Of a stretch of 43,314 nucleotides of DNA, positions 1 to 8,541 are shown piece after piece (the stretch's first letter is position 1; the number at the start of each line of letters is the position of its first letter). The position numbers and the translations under genes are program-made. The notes beneath the pieces were generated by a model, which was not told the DNA's origin, made no database searches, and saw only the letters and a program-made list of their open reading frames with translations. The stretch spans positions 1 to 43,314 of the forward strand of contig JABXJV010000180.1 of the NCBI GenBank assembly GCA_013375355.1, read 5' to 3'. This DNA is from Candidatus Helarchaeota archaeon. Its GTDB lineage: Archaea > Asgardarchaeota > Lokiarchaeia > Helarchaeales > JABXJV01.

Positions 1-835
1 AAGAATTAATAATAGGAATAAATATTAGAATAATTAGAGAACATATTAAAAATAATTTTGTGCTTTTATTCTTCTTCATAACTTCTCACAACATTCTGTT
101 TTTTAAATCCTTCTATATTTTTAGCCTCATCTGGACTAATGTGTTTCAATCCCTAGATTCCAGAGAATGCTATAGTAAAAATCAAAAAATATCTCACATA
201 TAAAACCTATATTTTTTTGTTTAAATTAAAGAGAGGAGAGATTTTTACCGATAAAATAAAAAAATTTAAATTTAATATTCCTAAATCTTTCTTACTAATT
301 TTCTAAGTGTATCAACAAATTAGGAAATAAAAATTACAATTTAAAAAAAAAAATTAATCTTTTTGTATAAAATTAAGAAAAATGGTGGAATATTAATTTT
401 AAATTTTTATTTTTGGCAATGGTCTATCCCTACTTTTCCCCTATACATTTCGAATTGCATTTTTCGTTTTAAAATTTAAAAATTTCATATATTCCTTTAT
501 AAAGAAAGAAATCAAAAAACCCATATATAAAAGTTGAACTAGAAAAAATTGAAGAAATTAAGAAGATTTTTCTTTAAAAGTACAAAAAATTCATGATATT
601 TATGGGTCTAAATTTTTTTCAATAATAACAAATTAATTTAATTATATTAAATCTATTTTTAAGATAAAAATTGAATTTTATTAATGATTTTTGTTGTCTA
701 AATATCCTAATAAAGGTCTAAACTTATTTCTCGATTACTTGAATTGCTCACCTTTATTGATTTTCCTTTTATATTCTTTGAAAAATTATTAAATAGTAAA
801 ATTAGAGATTAAGGCTAAAAGATTATTTTTTAAAA
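1..835. other. AT-rich stretch without a convincing gene
   Basis: This stretch is extremely AT-rich, and I see no long reading frame, tRNA or repeat array. The only reading-frame hint is a 27-codon minus-strand frame at 66-149. It starts at TTG directly after an in-frame stop, and its C-terminal part (HISPDEAKN, then RSYEEE) has protein-like composition. It could be a very small gene or the remnant of a decayed one. The neighbouring MFS gene ends at 836, so 600-835 is its downstream region. Confidence 0.5.
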
Positions 836-2131
836 TTAATGAACCCTTTTCATTTTTCCTGCTGTTTCTGGTAGTTTCTGGGCGAAAAAAACACCAATAA
901 TACAAATTATTCCTAATGCTAAAAGCAAAGGCAAATATGAAATTGGATTATATTTATCTGGAATTAATAAAGGAAATATAAGAGTTACGACAAGTACTAT
1001 TGAATTAGATACACTATTAGTTAATCCAACACTTGTACCAATATATTTAGCATCAACAATTTCTATAATACAAGTTGGGGCAAGTGGAGCGATTATACCC
1101 ACAGCAAACCCCATTATGAATGCAGAAATCCAGATTAATACCCCTTCAAGGATTCCTGTTGTGACCACTGTAATTCCCATTATGATAAGACCAGAGATTA
1201 GGAAAATTTTCCTTTTTTTTACTCTATCCGAGAGATTAGGAATGATTAAATTTGAGAACATTGCTCCTAAAGATATGAAGGCAATTATAAAAACTGCATG
1301 ATGTGGTTCTCCAAAATCTAGAAACCAATAATGAATTCGGATTAGGCTATGAAGTAATGAATTTTCCCCTGTTCGTAAAGGGAAAAGTAGCCTATAAGCA
1401 TTTTTACCTGCAAAATAACTCAATACCAAGGCACAATTGATAACTATAATATACCATATCTTCTTATTTCTAATAATAGTAGATAACGCCTCTTTAATTG
1501 GAGCTCGTTCTTCCGATTCTTTTTCTGATTGCCCCTCGGGATATTCTTTGATTATTATAATCCATAATACTAATGCGATTGAAGTTAAAATTCCGTAAAA
1601 AAGGAATGTGTTTCTCCAATGCCCAACTAATGGTAGGATTAAGGGTAGTGTTATTGCTTCGAAGAAAAATATACCAAACCCAGATGCCGTCATATTGATT
1701 CCACTAGCAGTCCCAATCTCTGATTCATCGAACCAATATCCAATTAATTTAAAGGCTAAAGGCATTGTTAATCCTAGTCCTGCTCCCATACAAATAGTAA
1801 ATATCGCAAGAGTGAAGAAACTGTCACTTACTCCTCTTAATACTGAAAAAATAGTGAAAACTAGATATCCAATTGCACCTATTTTTTTTACTCCAACTTT
1901 ATCAACGATTGGTCCTGAAACAAATGCTAAAGGTATAAGACTAACGAAAGGTAGTATGACTATTAACGCCCCTTCCCCAGTTCCTAAACCACCAATATTA
2001 AAGTTCCCAAATTTTATTGTACCTATGATCGAAATTATAAATAGCCAACTTCCGGAAATAAAAAAGCTACCTATCCAAAGTACTGCTATAATTATCCAGC
2101 GATAACTTGAAGCCGTTTGTCTTGATGCCAT
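836..2131 (-). CDS. MFS transporter (12 TM)
   Basis: A 431-residue polytopic membrane protein with about 12 hydrophobic helices in two halves separated by a charged loop near residues 200-220 (QSEKESEER). This is the usual Major Facilitator Superfamily length and layout. The loop after TM2 carries a DKVGVKKIG stretch, a recognisable version of the MFS motif A, and the second half repeats it as SDRVKKRK. The N-terminal half is closest in feel to NarK/CynX-type permeases, but the substrate cannot be read from sequence. The ATG start is backed by an AAAGGA Shine-Dalgarno motif about six bases upstream. It is divergent from the acyl-CoA synthetase gene across a roughly 240-bp intergenic region, so import of an organic acid is possible but is only inference. 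Confidence 0.85.
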   Translation of the reverse strand: MASRQTASSYRWIIIAVLWIGSFFISGSWLFIISIIGTIKFGNFNIGGLGTGEGALIVILPFVSLIPLAFVSGPIVDKVGVKKIGAIGYLVFTIFSVLRGVSDSFFTLAIFTICMGAGLGLTMPLAFKLIGYWFDESEIGTASGINMTASGFGIFFFEAITLPLILPLVGHWRNTFLFYGILTSIALVLWIIIIKEYPEGQSEKESEERAPIKEALSTIIRNKKIWYIIVINCALVLSYFAGKNAYRLLFPLRTGENSLLHSLIRIHYWFLDFGEPHHAVFIIAFISLGAMFSNLIIPNLSDRVKKRKIFLISGLIIMGITVVTTGILEGVLIWISAFIMGFAVGIIAPLAPTCIIEIVDAKYIGTSVGLTNSVSNSIVLVVTLIFPLLIPDKYNPISYLPLLLALGIICIIGVFFAQKLPETAGKMKRVH

Positions 2132-2371
2132 TTTGTTTTCCTTTTATCATATTTTATATAATAAGAAGTTAAAATTTTGTATAAAATGAAATATTTAAAT
2201 TGAATTGTTTTTTCTTAAAAGTGCAAACTTTTTTCTTTCCAATAACGAAAACTTTAAGAAAATTTGAGCGATCATAACGATAATTGATTCTATGTTACAA
2301 GTTCATTGTAAATAACCGCTACTAGGAGTAACATAAGTTAATCAATGGTAAATTTGTTGGATTGAAGAAAA

Positions 2372-3886
2372 ATGGATTATAATCCAGAGGAACTTGATTT
2401 ATTATTTAATCCAAAAAATGTTGCAATCATCGGAGCGAGTAAAAACCAAACTAAAGTGGGTGGGCAAGTCCTAACTAATATGCTGTTAGGAGGATATATT
2501 GGTAAAATTTTTCCAGTAAACCCTAAAGGCGAAGTAATATTAGATCACCAATCATATAAATCTATTAAAAAAGTCCCCGAATCTATTGATTTAGCCGTAA
2601 TTACAATACCCAATGTAAAAGTACCTCCAGTACTTGAGGAATGTGTCGAAGAAAATGTCAAATTTGTCGTCATTATTACTGCTGGTTTTAAAGAAATAGG
2701 TCCTTTTAATAAACATGGAATCCACTTACAAAATGAATTGCTTAGAATTGCCAGAAAGGGCAAAACAAGGTTAGTTGGTCCAAATTGCATGGGGGTCGCA
2801 TCTATACAAACACGGCTTTTAGCTTTGATGGGCTGGGCTGTATTACCATCCAAACAAGCAAATGAGGATTTAAAGATAAGTATTACATCGCAATCAGGGA
2901 CTTGGGGTGTGGTGACAATGCGGAGTGCTAGTATACACGGTTTGGGATTCTCAAAATTGGTTTCAAATGGAAATGAAGCAGATCTTAAATTAGAAGACTT
3001 TGTAGAATATTATGGACTCTATGACGATGACACAGATATCATTTTATGCTTTATGGAAGGTCTCCGAAATGGTAAGAAATTTAAAAAAGTTGCAGCGGAA
3101 ATTGAAAAGCCTATAATTGTTCTAAAAGGTGGAAAAACCTTAGCTGGATCGATGGCGGCAAGCTCACACACTGGGTCTATAGCTGGGTCAAGACAAATTT
3201 ATGATTCCCTTTTCAAACAATATGGAATAATACAGGCGGATAATTCGACAGATTTAGTAGATTTGGGACGTGCATTAGCAGTCCTTTTGAAAAATAAAAT
3301 GCCTAAAGGTAGACGGACTGCTATTTATACTGGTGGTGGAGGAGCTGGTGTATTAACTGCTGACTTCTGTGCAGAAGCTGGATTGGAATTGGCAAAGTTG
3401 TCAGACGAGACTATTGAAAAGTTAAATAAAATTCTTCCTCCATACTGGCCAAAAAGTAATCCTGTTGATTTAGTAGCTACTAGAAATTTAGGTGCTTTTA
3501 CACAAGTCCTTAAAATCTTGTCGGAAGCTCCAGAAGTTGATATAATTATTGCAAGTCTCCCTATTGGTATTTCTTCTTCTTTAAAACAGCCTGATATTCA
3601 ATCAATTTTAAAGAAATTACCCAAGAATCTTTTTAAAACTGATGTTTTGGAAGCATTTGAACAAACAATGGTAAGTTCTTTAAAACGTATAGCAAAACAT
3701 TCGAATAAAACAATTGTCTGTCCATCAAGTCTGTATCATGCTGACTTGCCTTCCGAGCCCGAGATCATAAAAAAGACATACGAAAGCGGTGTGATGATAG
3801 TAAATTCATCTTGGGATGCTGCTAGATTGCTTGTAAAAATAGTCGAGTATTGTGAATATTTAGAAAAGAAAAAACAACTGAAATAA
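2372..3886 (+). CDS. Acetate/acyl-CoA ligase (ADP-forming), alpha-like subunit
   Basis: Predicted NDP-forming acyl-CoA synthetase subunit of the succinyl-CoA synthetase-like family. In archaea this family makes ATP from acyl-CoA thioesters at the end of fermentation. A CoA-binding Rossmann domain comes first (residues 8-130, NVAIIGASKN, LVGPNCMG). The ligase domain follows (ITSQSGTWG), with the phosphorylated catalytic His at residue 266 in SSHTGSIAGS, and then a second ligase-CoA domain with TGGGGAGVL. At 504 residues it is slightly longer than typical alpha subunits. No ATP-grasp beta domain is fused and no beta gene is visible here, so the partner must be encoded elsewhere. Acetyl-, succinyl- and aryl-CoA specificity cannot be separated by eye. 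Confidence 0.87.
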   Translation: MDYNPEELDLLFNPKNVAIIGASKNQTKVGGQVLTNMLLGGYIGKIFPVNPKGEVILDHQSYKSIKKVPESIDLAVITIPNVKVPPVLEECVEENVKFVVIITAGFKEIGPFNKHGIHLQNELLRIARKGKTRLVGPNCMGVASIQTRLLALMGWAVLPSKQANEDLKISITSQSGTWGVVTMRSASIHGLGFSKLVSNGNEADLKLEDFVEYYGLYDDDTDIILCFMEGLRNGKKFKKVAAEIEKPIIVLKGGKTLAGSMAASSHTGSIAGSRQIYDSLFKQYGIIQADNSTDLVDLGRALAVLLKNKMPKGRRTAIYTGGGGAGVLTADFCAEAGLELAKLSDETIEKLNKILPPYWPKSNPVDLVATRNLGAFTQVLKILSEAPEVDIIIASLPIGISSSLKQPDIQSILKKLPKNLFKTDVLEAFEQTMVSSLKRIAKHSNKTIVCPSSLYHADLPSEPEIIKKTYESGVMIVNSSWDAARLLVKIVEYCEYLEKKKQLK

Positions 3887-3924
3887 TTCAAAAGAAGCAT
3901 ATTTTTGTCAAGTAAAGCATTATT

Positions 3925-4878
3925 TTATAATTCAATTTTTAATTTTTCAACTTCTATATCTATTTTTTCAACAGCATCATTAATTATTTGAATTAAATTA
4001 TGAAACTCCTTTAAGTTATTTTTAGTATGGAAAACCATTGCTAAAGTAATTTTCTTTAAAGGATAAGCAATAATTAAACCTTTTTCTATAAAATTGATAA
4101 AGAATTTCAGTTCATAGTCTACTACAGCGCATTGTTGGGTTGCTACGTTCATTTGAGCTGATATCCAAGCTGAAAAGTCACTAATTTTTTTTTCAATTGA
4201 ATGAACAAAAATAGGAAATCCCTCTAACGAACACAGAAGAGAACCTATATATTCAGTATATTCAGGTAAATTTTTTTTGAGAATTTGAAAAATGTTCAAT
4301 ATTTTTCCAGGGATTTGTGTTATTTCTTGAACTATAATCCTTCTTAAGAAATCTATATTTGATGATAATTGCCAATTTTTTTCTTTTTCATTTTTTATTA
4401 AAAGACCCACATTAGTTAATTCCTTCAAAATTCGAAAAGCTGTTGCTCTTGAAACACCAGAATCAATTAAATCGGAAATTTTTATTGTTCTATATGTAGT
4501 TAACAACTTAGAAAAGACAATATCTGGATTTTTATAACGTCTTAATAAGGAAAGATAATTGCCATTACGATTATCAAATGATATATTTGGTAATTTATTT
4601 TTTTCTAGCTCATCTAGCATTTTTATGAGAGAAGGACCAACAATATAATTGATTTTATAATGACCTCTGACAAGTTGTTCAATGTAGCCTACTTTTTTTA
4701 ATTTCTTTAGTGAATTAAATAAAGTAGAACTATTAAGTTTTGATTTTGTTTTTAGTTCTTCAATAGAATATTCCCTATGTGGTTCTGTATTGAATAATCT
4801 TAATAAATCGCATAGAGTTTTATTATGAATAAGTTTTAACCTATTTTTTAATTGTTCTTCAGAAGACAAATCTAACAC
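3925..4878 (-). CDS. Double winged-helix protein with C-terminal Roadblock/LC7-like domain
   Basis: A 317-residue protein with two winged-helix units: residues about 18-80 (recognition-helix region SSTLFNSLKKLKKVGYIEQ) and about 115-172 (SRATAFRILKELTNVGLL). The C-terminal 110 residues follow the Roadblock/LC7 pattern. It begins with a strand and GFPIF turn (220-224), then a long helix AWISAQMNVATQQC, then the strands KGLIIAYPL and ITLAMVFHTKNNL and a final amphipathic helix. Roadblock domains usually dimerise and bind small Ras-like GTPases, so a DNA-binding protein with a GTPase-partner module is plausible. It is divergent from the ubiquitin-like and Rab-like genes across 228 bp. The HTH calls are firm; the Roadblock call is by pattern only. 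Confidence 0.72.
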   Translation of the reverse strand: MLDLSSEEQLKNRLKLIHNKTLCDLLRLFNTEPHREYSIEELKTKSKLNSSTLFNSLKKLKKVGYIEQLVRGHYKINYIVGPSLIKMLDELEKNKLPNISFDNRNGNYLSLLRRYKNPDIVFSKLLTTYRTIKISDLIDSGVSRATAFRILKELTNVGLLIKNEKEKNWQLSSNIDFLRRIIVQEITQIPGKILNIFQILKKNLPEYTEYIGSLLCSLEGFPIFVHSIEKKISDFSAWISAQMNVATQQCAVVDYELKFFINFIEKGLIIAYPLKKITLAMVFHTKNNLKEFHNLIQIINDAVEKIDIEVEKLKIEL

Positions 4879-5106
4879 TTTATTTCATTTAATTCTATAT
4901 AATATAATTAATTATTTGGATATTAATTTATCTCAATGAGACAAAATTAATAAATTTATACAATCGTATGAAATGAGAATTAGAAAGTTTTTCATTCGAA
5001 TTTTATTTGAAAAAGACTTATAATCATAAAATATCTGAAAAGTAGTAAATATTAAATATTAATCTTCTCTTATTTTAATTGGAAAATTTGTATGTGTGTT
5101 TAAAAA

Positions 5107-5301
5107 ATGTCAAAATCCACTAATTTAATATACAAAACTATTCAAGTTAAGAAAAAAAAGACCGTTAGTGATTTACTAAAAGAACTAAATATCAAAGATA
5201 ATTTTTTCGCTATATTGGTAAATGGTAAAAGAGCTGTTATGAATCAAGTATTAGTGCCCGAAGATAAAATCTTAGTTCTCCCAAAAATTAAAGGGGGCTG
5301 A
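5107..5301 (+). CDS. Ubiquitin/MoaD/ThiS-like small protein ending in Gly-Gly (copy 1)
   Basis: A 64-residue beta-grasp protein. It has the family pattern VSDLLKELNI, then the hydrophobic strand FFAILVNGKRA, then VPEDKILVLPKI and a C-terminal KGG. The terminal diglycine is the residue pair that is adenylated or thiocarboxylated in MoaD, ThiS, Urm1 and archaeal SAMP proteins. It could therefore be a sulfur carrier for molybdopterin/tungstopterin, thiamine or tRNA thiolation, or a protein modifier. No E1-like or MoaE gene lies beside it. It is followed about 100 bp downstream by the Rab-like gene on the same strand. A second, similar gene lies at 37345-37533. Confidence 0.85.
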   Translation: MSKSTNLIYKTIQVKKKKTVSDLLKELNIKDNFFAILVNGKRAVMNQVLVPEDKILVLPKIKGG

Positions 5302-5363
5302 ACTTAGTTTTAACCCATTTGCGAAATATTGTTATTTTAAATACCAAAGGGGGTTCCAGTAGT

Positions 5364-5372
5364 CTCATATAA
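5364..5372 (+). promoter_or_regulatory. Possible TATA box before the Rab-like gene
   Basis: The sequence TCATATAAA lies about 35 bases before the TTG chosen as start of the Rab-like gene. That suits an archaeal promoter feeding a nearly leaderless transcript, and there is no Shine-Dalgarno motif before that TTG. In DNA this AT-rich the match is weak evidence. Confidence 0.25.
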
Positions 5373-5403
5373 ACTCAAATCACTACTTTTATATCATCCA
5401 TCT

Positions 5404-6564
5404 TTGAAACTGGATTATTTAGGGGACATTCTAAAACGTGGATTTAATAAATCATATAAAAACACTATCGGTTTAGATATACTCTTAACTCATGTAAATT
5501 TAAACGGGATTAAAGTAGATTTTAGTTTTTGGGATATATCTATGCAAGAAAGACTTAGATTTTTCCGTTCAAGTTTCTATCGTGGCACTTCTAGTGTTGT
5601 TATATTATTTGATTATAGTAATCCAATAACCATTTCTCCTTTTCTTACCGAAATCATTGATGAAATGTATAATTCAATTGGACCTATACCCATTTTTCTT
5701 ATAGGTCTAAATTCAGATGATTCTTCAAACAATGAATATATTGAACAGATTAGCGAGGAAGATTATATTTTTTATTTTGATTTCGAAAATAAATTAAATT
5801 TCCAAAAAGAAATTTTAGGATATTTAGCAGAAATTTCACTTAATATGATTCAAGAATCTTCTGATTTAATTACTACCAAAATAAGAGAACAATTTCAAAG
5901 ATATTTTGATTTAAAGCAACAGGGTCATGATAATTTTTATGATGTTTTAAATGAAATGGGCTTAAAAATTGATGATAATAGTATTAAAATATTAAACAAG
6001 TACGGTTTGTTTACTATTGACATAATTACTGGATCTGTAATATTTGAATCTTTAATGTGTGAAAATTGCGAAAATATTGAAAACTGCCAAAAGAAACATG
6101 TTATACCTAAAAAAGCATTGTGTATTGTTTCAGACTCTTTTGGTTGGAATAATTTATTTATTGAACAAGATAAATTATTAATCCTCTCTAAAATTTTTGC
6201 AATTATGGAAGGAGATCTCCCAGAACATGTTCTTAACCAAATGAAACATGTCCAAAAATGTCCAGAAATTATTCAACCACTACAACTTGAACCTATGATT
6301 CCAGAAATGCCTGAACCAGAGGAAAGAGAGATTTATATTAATTTAACACGTTCAGAGATAAAACAAAGATTAAAAGTCCTTAAGACTCAATTATGGGAGG
6401 GGCGTATTCCTGCTTCAACATATGTTAAAATGCAAGATTTGCTGAACCAAAAAGAAAATGAAAAAGAATTGCATGATTCTGAAGCAGACGAATCTTGTTT
6501 AATGCTACGCGAAGCAATGTTGTGTGAACTGAGAAGAATTAAGAGTTTAATGTTAAGTAGTTAA
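5404..6564 (+). CDS. Rab-like GTPase-fold protein lacking the P-loop, with Cys-rich C-terminal extension
   Basis: Residues 14-110 follow the Rab/Ras core closely. TIG with the switch-I threonine is at 21-23, then two beta strands, WDISMQER at 43-50 (canonical WDTAGQER), SSFYRGTSSVVILFDYSNP, and PIFLIGLNSDD where NKxD should be. The N-terminal P-loop (GxxxxGK[S/T]) is absent, the DxxG glycine is Met, and the NKxD Asn and Lys are lost. It is therefore predicted to be a pseudo-GTPase unable to bind nucleotide normally. The extension of about 220 residues has a Cys/His cluster (C219, C222, C228, H232, C240), a proline-rich linker and a charged helical tail. The start is a TTG; the same frame is open upstream to a stop at 5338, with no better start and no P-loop. 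Function unknown. Confidence 0.7.
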   Translation: MKLDYLGDILKRGFNKSYKNTIGLDILLTHVNLNGIKVDFSFWDISMQERLRFFRSSFYRGTSSVVILFDYSNPITISPFLTEIIDEMYNSIGPIPIFLIGLNSDDSSNNEYIEQISEEDYIFYFDFENKLNFQKEILGYLAEISLNMIQESSDLITTKIREQFQRYFDLKQQGHDNFYDVLNEMGLKIDDNSIKILNKYGLFTIDIITGSVIFESLMCENCENIENCQKKHVIPKKALCIVSDSFGWNNLFIEQDKLLILSKIFAIMEGDLPEHVLNQMKHVQKCPEIIQPLQLEPMIPEMPEPEEREIYINLTRSEIKQRLKVLKTQLWEGRIPASTYVKMQDLLNQKENEKELHDSEADESCLMLREAMLCELRRIKSLMLSS

Positions 6565-6664
6565 TTCTTTATGTAAAAATTGTTGATTTAAGACTAGTAA
6601 ATTAAATATTACTTGATTATTTGATTGAACAATTAAATAATTTAAAAATTAAATATTAATCTAT

Positions 6665-6931
6665 TTATCTTCTGGGATTTACATAGTAGCGAACACCAAA
6701 TTTTTGATGGAAATAATCTCCTCGTTCATAGGCTTGTTGTTTGTTAATGGAATATATCCAGACTTGATATTGTGGACCTTTGCCTCTTGTTTTATTTGGA
6801 GAAAAATATGTAAAATTCTTCTTTTCTTCTTGTAATTTGATACACATTTCCTTAATCTTTTCGAATACGTTTTTATGAGGAACAACAATGACGGTTCGCC
6901 AATTATAAGAGATGTTTCCTTGATCAGACAT
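6665..6931 (-). CDS. Small protein of unknown function (88 aa)
   Basis: A compact, soluble, basic protein of 88 residues. It has a beta strand (WRTVIVVPH), an amphipathic helix (NVFEKIKEMCIKLQEEKK), two aromatic-rich strands (YQVWIYSI) and a short helix before a basic YYVNPRR tail, which suggests a small alpha/beta fold. I do not recognise the family. The ATG start has an AAGGAAA Shine-Dalgarno motif at good spacing. It is divergent from the membrane acyltransferase gene across about 210 bp and converges on the Rab-like gene. The reading frame is clean and codon use matches its neighbours, so it is probably real. Confidence 0.65.
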   Translation of the reverse strand: MSDQGNISYNWRTVIVVPHKNVFEKIKEMCIKLQEEKKNFTYFSPNKTRGKGPQYQVWIYSINKQQAYERGDYFHQKFGVRYYVNPRR

Positions 6932-7144
6932 TCAAATTTCCTTAAGAATTTCGATTCCCATTAGAATAATTATAAATTAAAAATTCAAATAATAAGGAAG
7001 AATTTTAAAATATAATTATTTAAAATAAAAAATTCAGATAGTAAAATTATTTAACTAATCAAATATGAACTTTTTGATTATAATAATATAACGAATTTTT
7101 TATTGCTAATCTTTTAATTTAATATTTAGTTAATTAAATTTTTA

Positions 7145-8218
7145 TTGAGAAAATTTTTTAAGATTGTGAACCCCTTGAGGCAGATAACACCAAATAGAGT
7201 TCACTCCGTTGATACATTAAGGGGTCTTTCAATTTTTTTTATGATATTTGTGCATTTTGGTCAAAGTTGGTTGAATTTCGAAAGTCTAATTATATTTCAA
7301 ACCTTTTATTTGATTCCATCATACATTGGGGGTCCAATTTTTATGGTAATAGCAGGAGTAAGTTTTTCTCTCTCTGCTGAAAGAAGAAAAGATCAGGGGG
7401 ATTTTAGAATCCATGTATATAAAAGGGGTTTTCTCCTAATTCTTATGCAATTTTTCCTCAATTTAGTAATATTTAATATCTATCAAGCATGGACGTACGA
7501 AGTTCTTATTCTAATAGGTGTAGCTCAAATAGTTTGTTATTATCTAATGGAAAAATCTGATTTATTTAAAATTGTGGTTGTTCTAGTTATAATAATTGTA
7601 GTTCCATTTCTCAGAGAAATTTGTGGTTATCAGGTTGGGATATACACTTTATTTAATCCTGTTTGGGATTTTGGAACATTCTTTAGGGGAATGATAGTCA
7701 ATATGCCATTTGCAATTTTTCCATATGTATCTTATATGATTTTAGGAATGATGATTGGAGATTCTTTAGTACGAGCTAGATACGAGGAAGTAAAAGAGAA
7801 GGAATTTTGTAAAAATTTATTAATATATGGTGGTATATTAATTCTAATTGGATATGGTTTCAGAATTTTTAATTCTCCAATAGTTGACTCTTTTGAAGAA
7901 GGGTTACATGTTTCTGTTACTACAGGAATGGTAATGATTTTACTTTCTGGGTTATATTGGATTGAAGATATCAAAAAAATTAGTCTTTTCCAACCTTTTT
8001 GGCTTTATGGACAAATATCTTTGACTTTCCTAGTAGGACATCATTTTATTAATAAATATATTTTCTATAACCTATTTGATATATTGAAAAATTTATCAAT
8101 TTATTCGTACTTAATCTTAGATGTCTTTATTTGCGTTTTTCTTTTAGCTTTATCATATTTTTGGTCAATTATGGATTATAAATTCAGTTTAGATTGGTTA
8201 ATGAGAAAATTAAGCTAG
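7145..8218 (+). CDS. Polytopic membrane acyltransferase, HGSNAT/YeiB-like
   Basis: A 357-residue membrane protein with about ten hydrophobic helices. It opens with the hallmark RVHSVDTLRGLSIFFMIFVH, followed by PSYIGGPIFMVIAGVSFSLS. Both are typical of the DUF1624/heparan-alpha-glucosaminide N-acetyltransferase-like and related acyltransferase membrane families, where the conserved His in the first helix is thought to handle the acyl group. A late GHHFINKY segment gives a second candidate His pair. Its likely role is moving an acyl group across or onto a membrane-side glycan or lipid; the substrate is unknown. The start is uncertain: TTG is used here, but in-frame GTG and TTG codons 7-10 residues later are equally possible. 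Its stop overlaps the convergent TFS gene by a few bases. Confidence 0.75.
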   Translation: MRKFFKIVNPLRQITPNRVHSVDTLRGLSIFFMIFVHFGQSWLNFESLIIFQTFYLIPSYIGGPIFMVIAGVSFSLSAERRKDQGDFRIHVYKRGFLLILMQFFLNLVIFNIYQAWTYEVLILIGVAQIVCYYLMEKSDLFKIVVVLVIIIVVPFLREICGYQVGIYTLFNPVWDFGTFFRGMIVNMPFAIFPYVSYMILGMMIGDSLVRARYEEVKEKEFCKNLLIYGGILILIGYGFRIFNSPIVDSFEEGLHVSVTTGMVMILLSGLYWIEDIKKISLFQPFWLYGQISLTFLVGHHFINKYIFYNLFDILKNLSIYSYLILDVFICVFLLALSYFWSIMDYKFSLDWLMRKLS

Positions 8219-8541
8219 GGAGTCTCTGCCCAAACATGTTTGCACTTTGTACACTTATATAAAGGAATGATTTCGCCTTCGTCGTTGTACCTCTCCCAGT
8301 GAAATGCCATATTATTACTGCATTTTGGACATTCAATCGATACTTTAGGACGTGGTTCCTCTTCCTCCACGATTTCCACTCCACTTTGATGCTCTATTTT
8401 TTCTGGTATTCTGTATTCTTCATATACATCTTTTTTACTATCTACCTTCATCTCGTAACCACAAAACTTACATATCAAAAAATTTCCAGTTTTTTTACTC
8501 ATTGGATATAGTAGATTTTCGCATTCAGGACAAAATTTCAA
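8215..8541 (-). CDS. tfs: Transcription factor S-like (TFS; RNA polymerase subunit M/TFIIS family)
   Basis: A 108-residue protein with two zinc ribbons: C4/C7/C24/C27 at the N terminus (Rpb9-like) and C71/C74/C97/C100 at the C terminus (TFIIS-like). The acidic pair D87-E88 sits in the C-terminal ribbon, where TFIIS and TFS insert Asp-Glu into the RNA polymerase active site to stimulate cleavage of backtracked RNA. The stretch from DE to the third zinc Cys appears one residue longer than in the TFS sequences I know (DEGEIIPLYKC), so this may be a paralogue with modified activity. The start is a TTG with a GGTG motif upstream. It converges on the acyltransferase gene, with a four-base overlap of the 3' ends. 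Confidence 0.88.
   Translation of the reverse strand: MKFCPECENLLYPMSKKTGNFLICKFCGYEMKVDSKKDVYEEYRIPEKIEHQSGVEIVEEEEPRPKVSIECPKCSNNMAFHWERYNDEGEIIPLYKCTKCKHVWAETP

Noticed and set aside
66..149. 27-codon minus-strand frame at the left end
   Set aside because: It starts right after an in-frame stop and is too short to separate from chance; mentioned only under the left intergenic entry.
1608..2105. 165-codon plus-strand frame
   Set aside because: It lies fully antisense to the MFS gene, and the opposite frame has clear TM helices and a Shine-Dalgarno motif.
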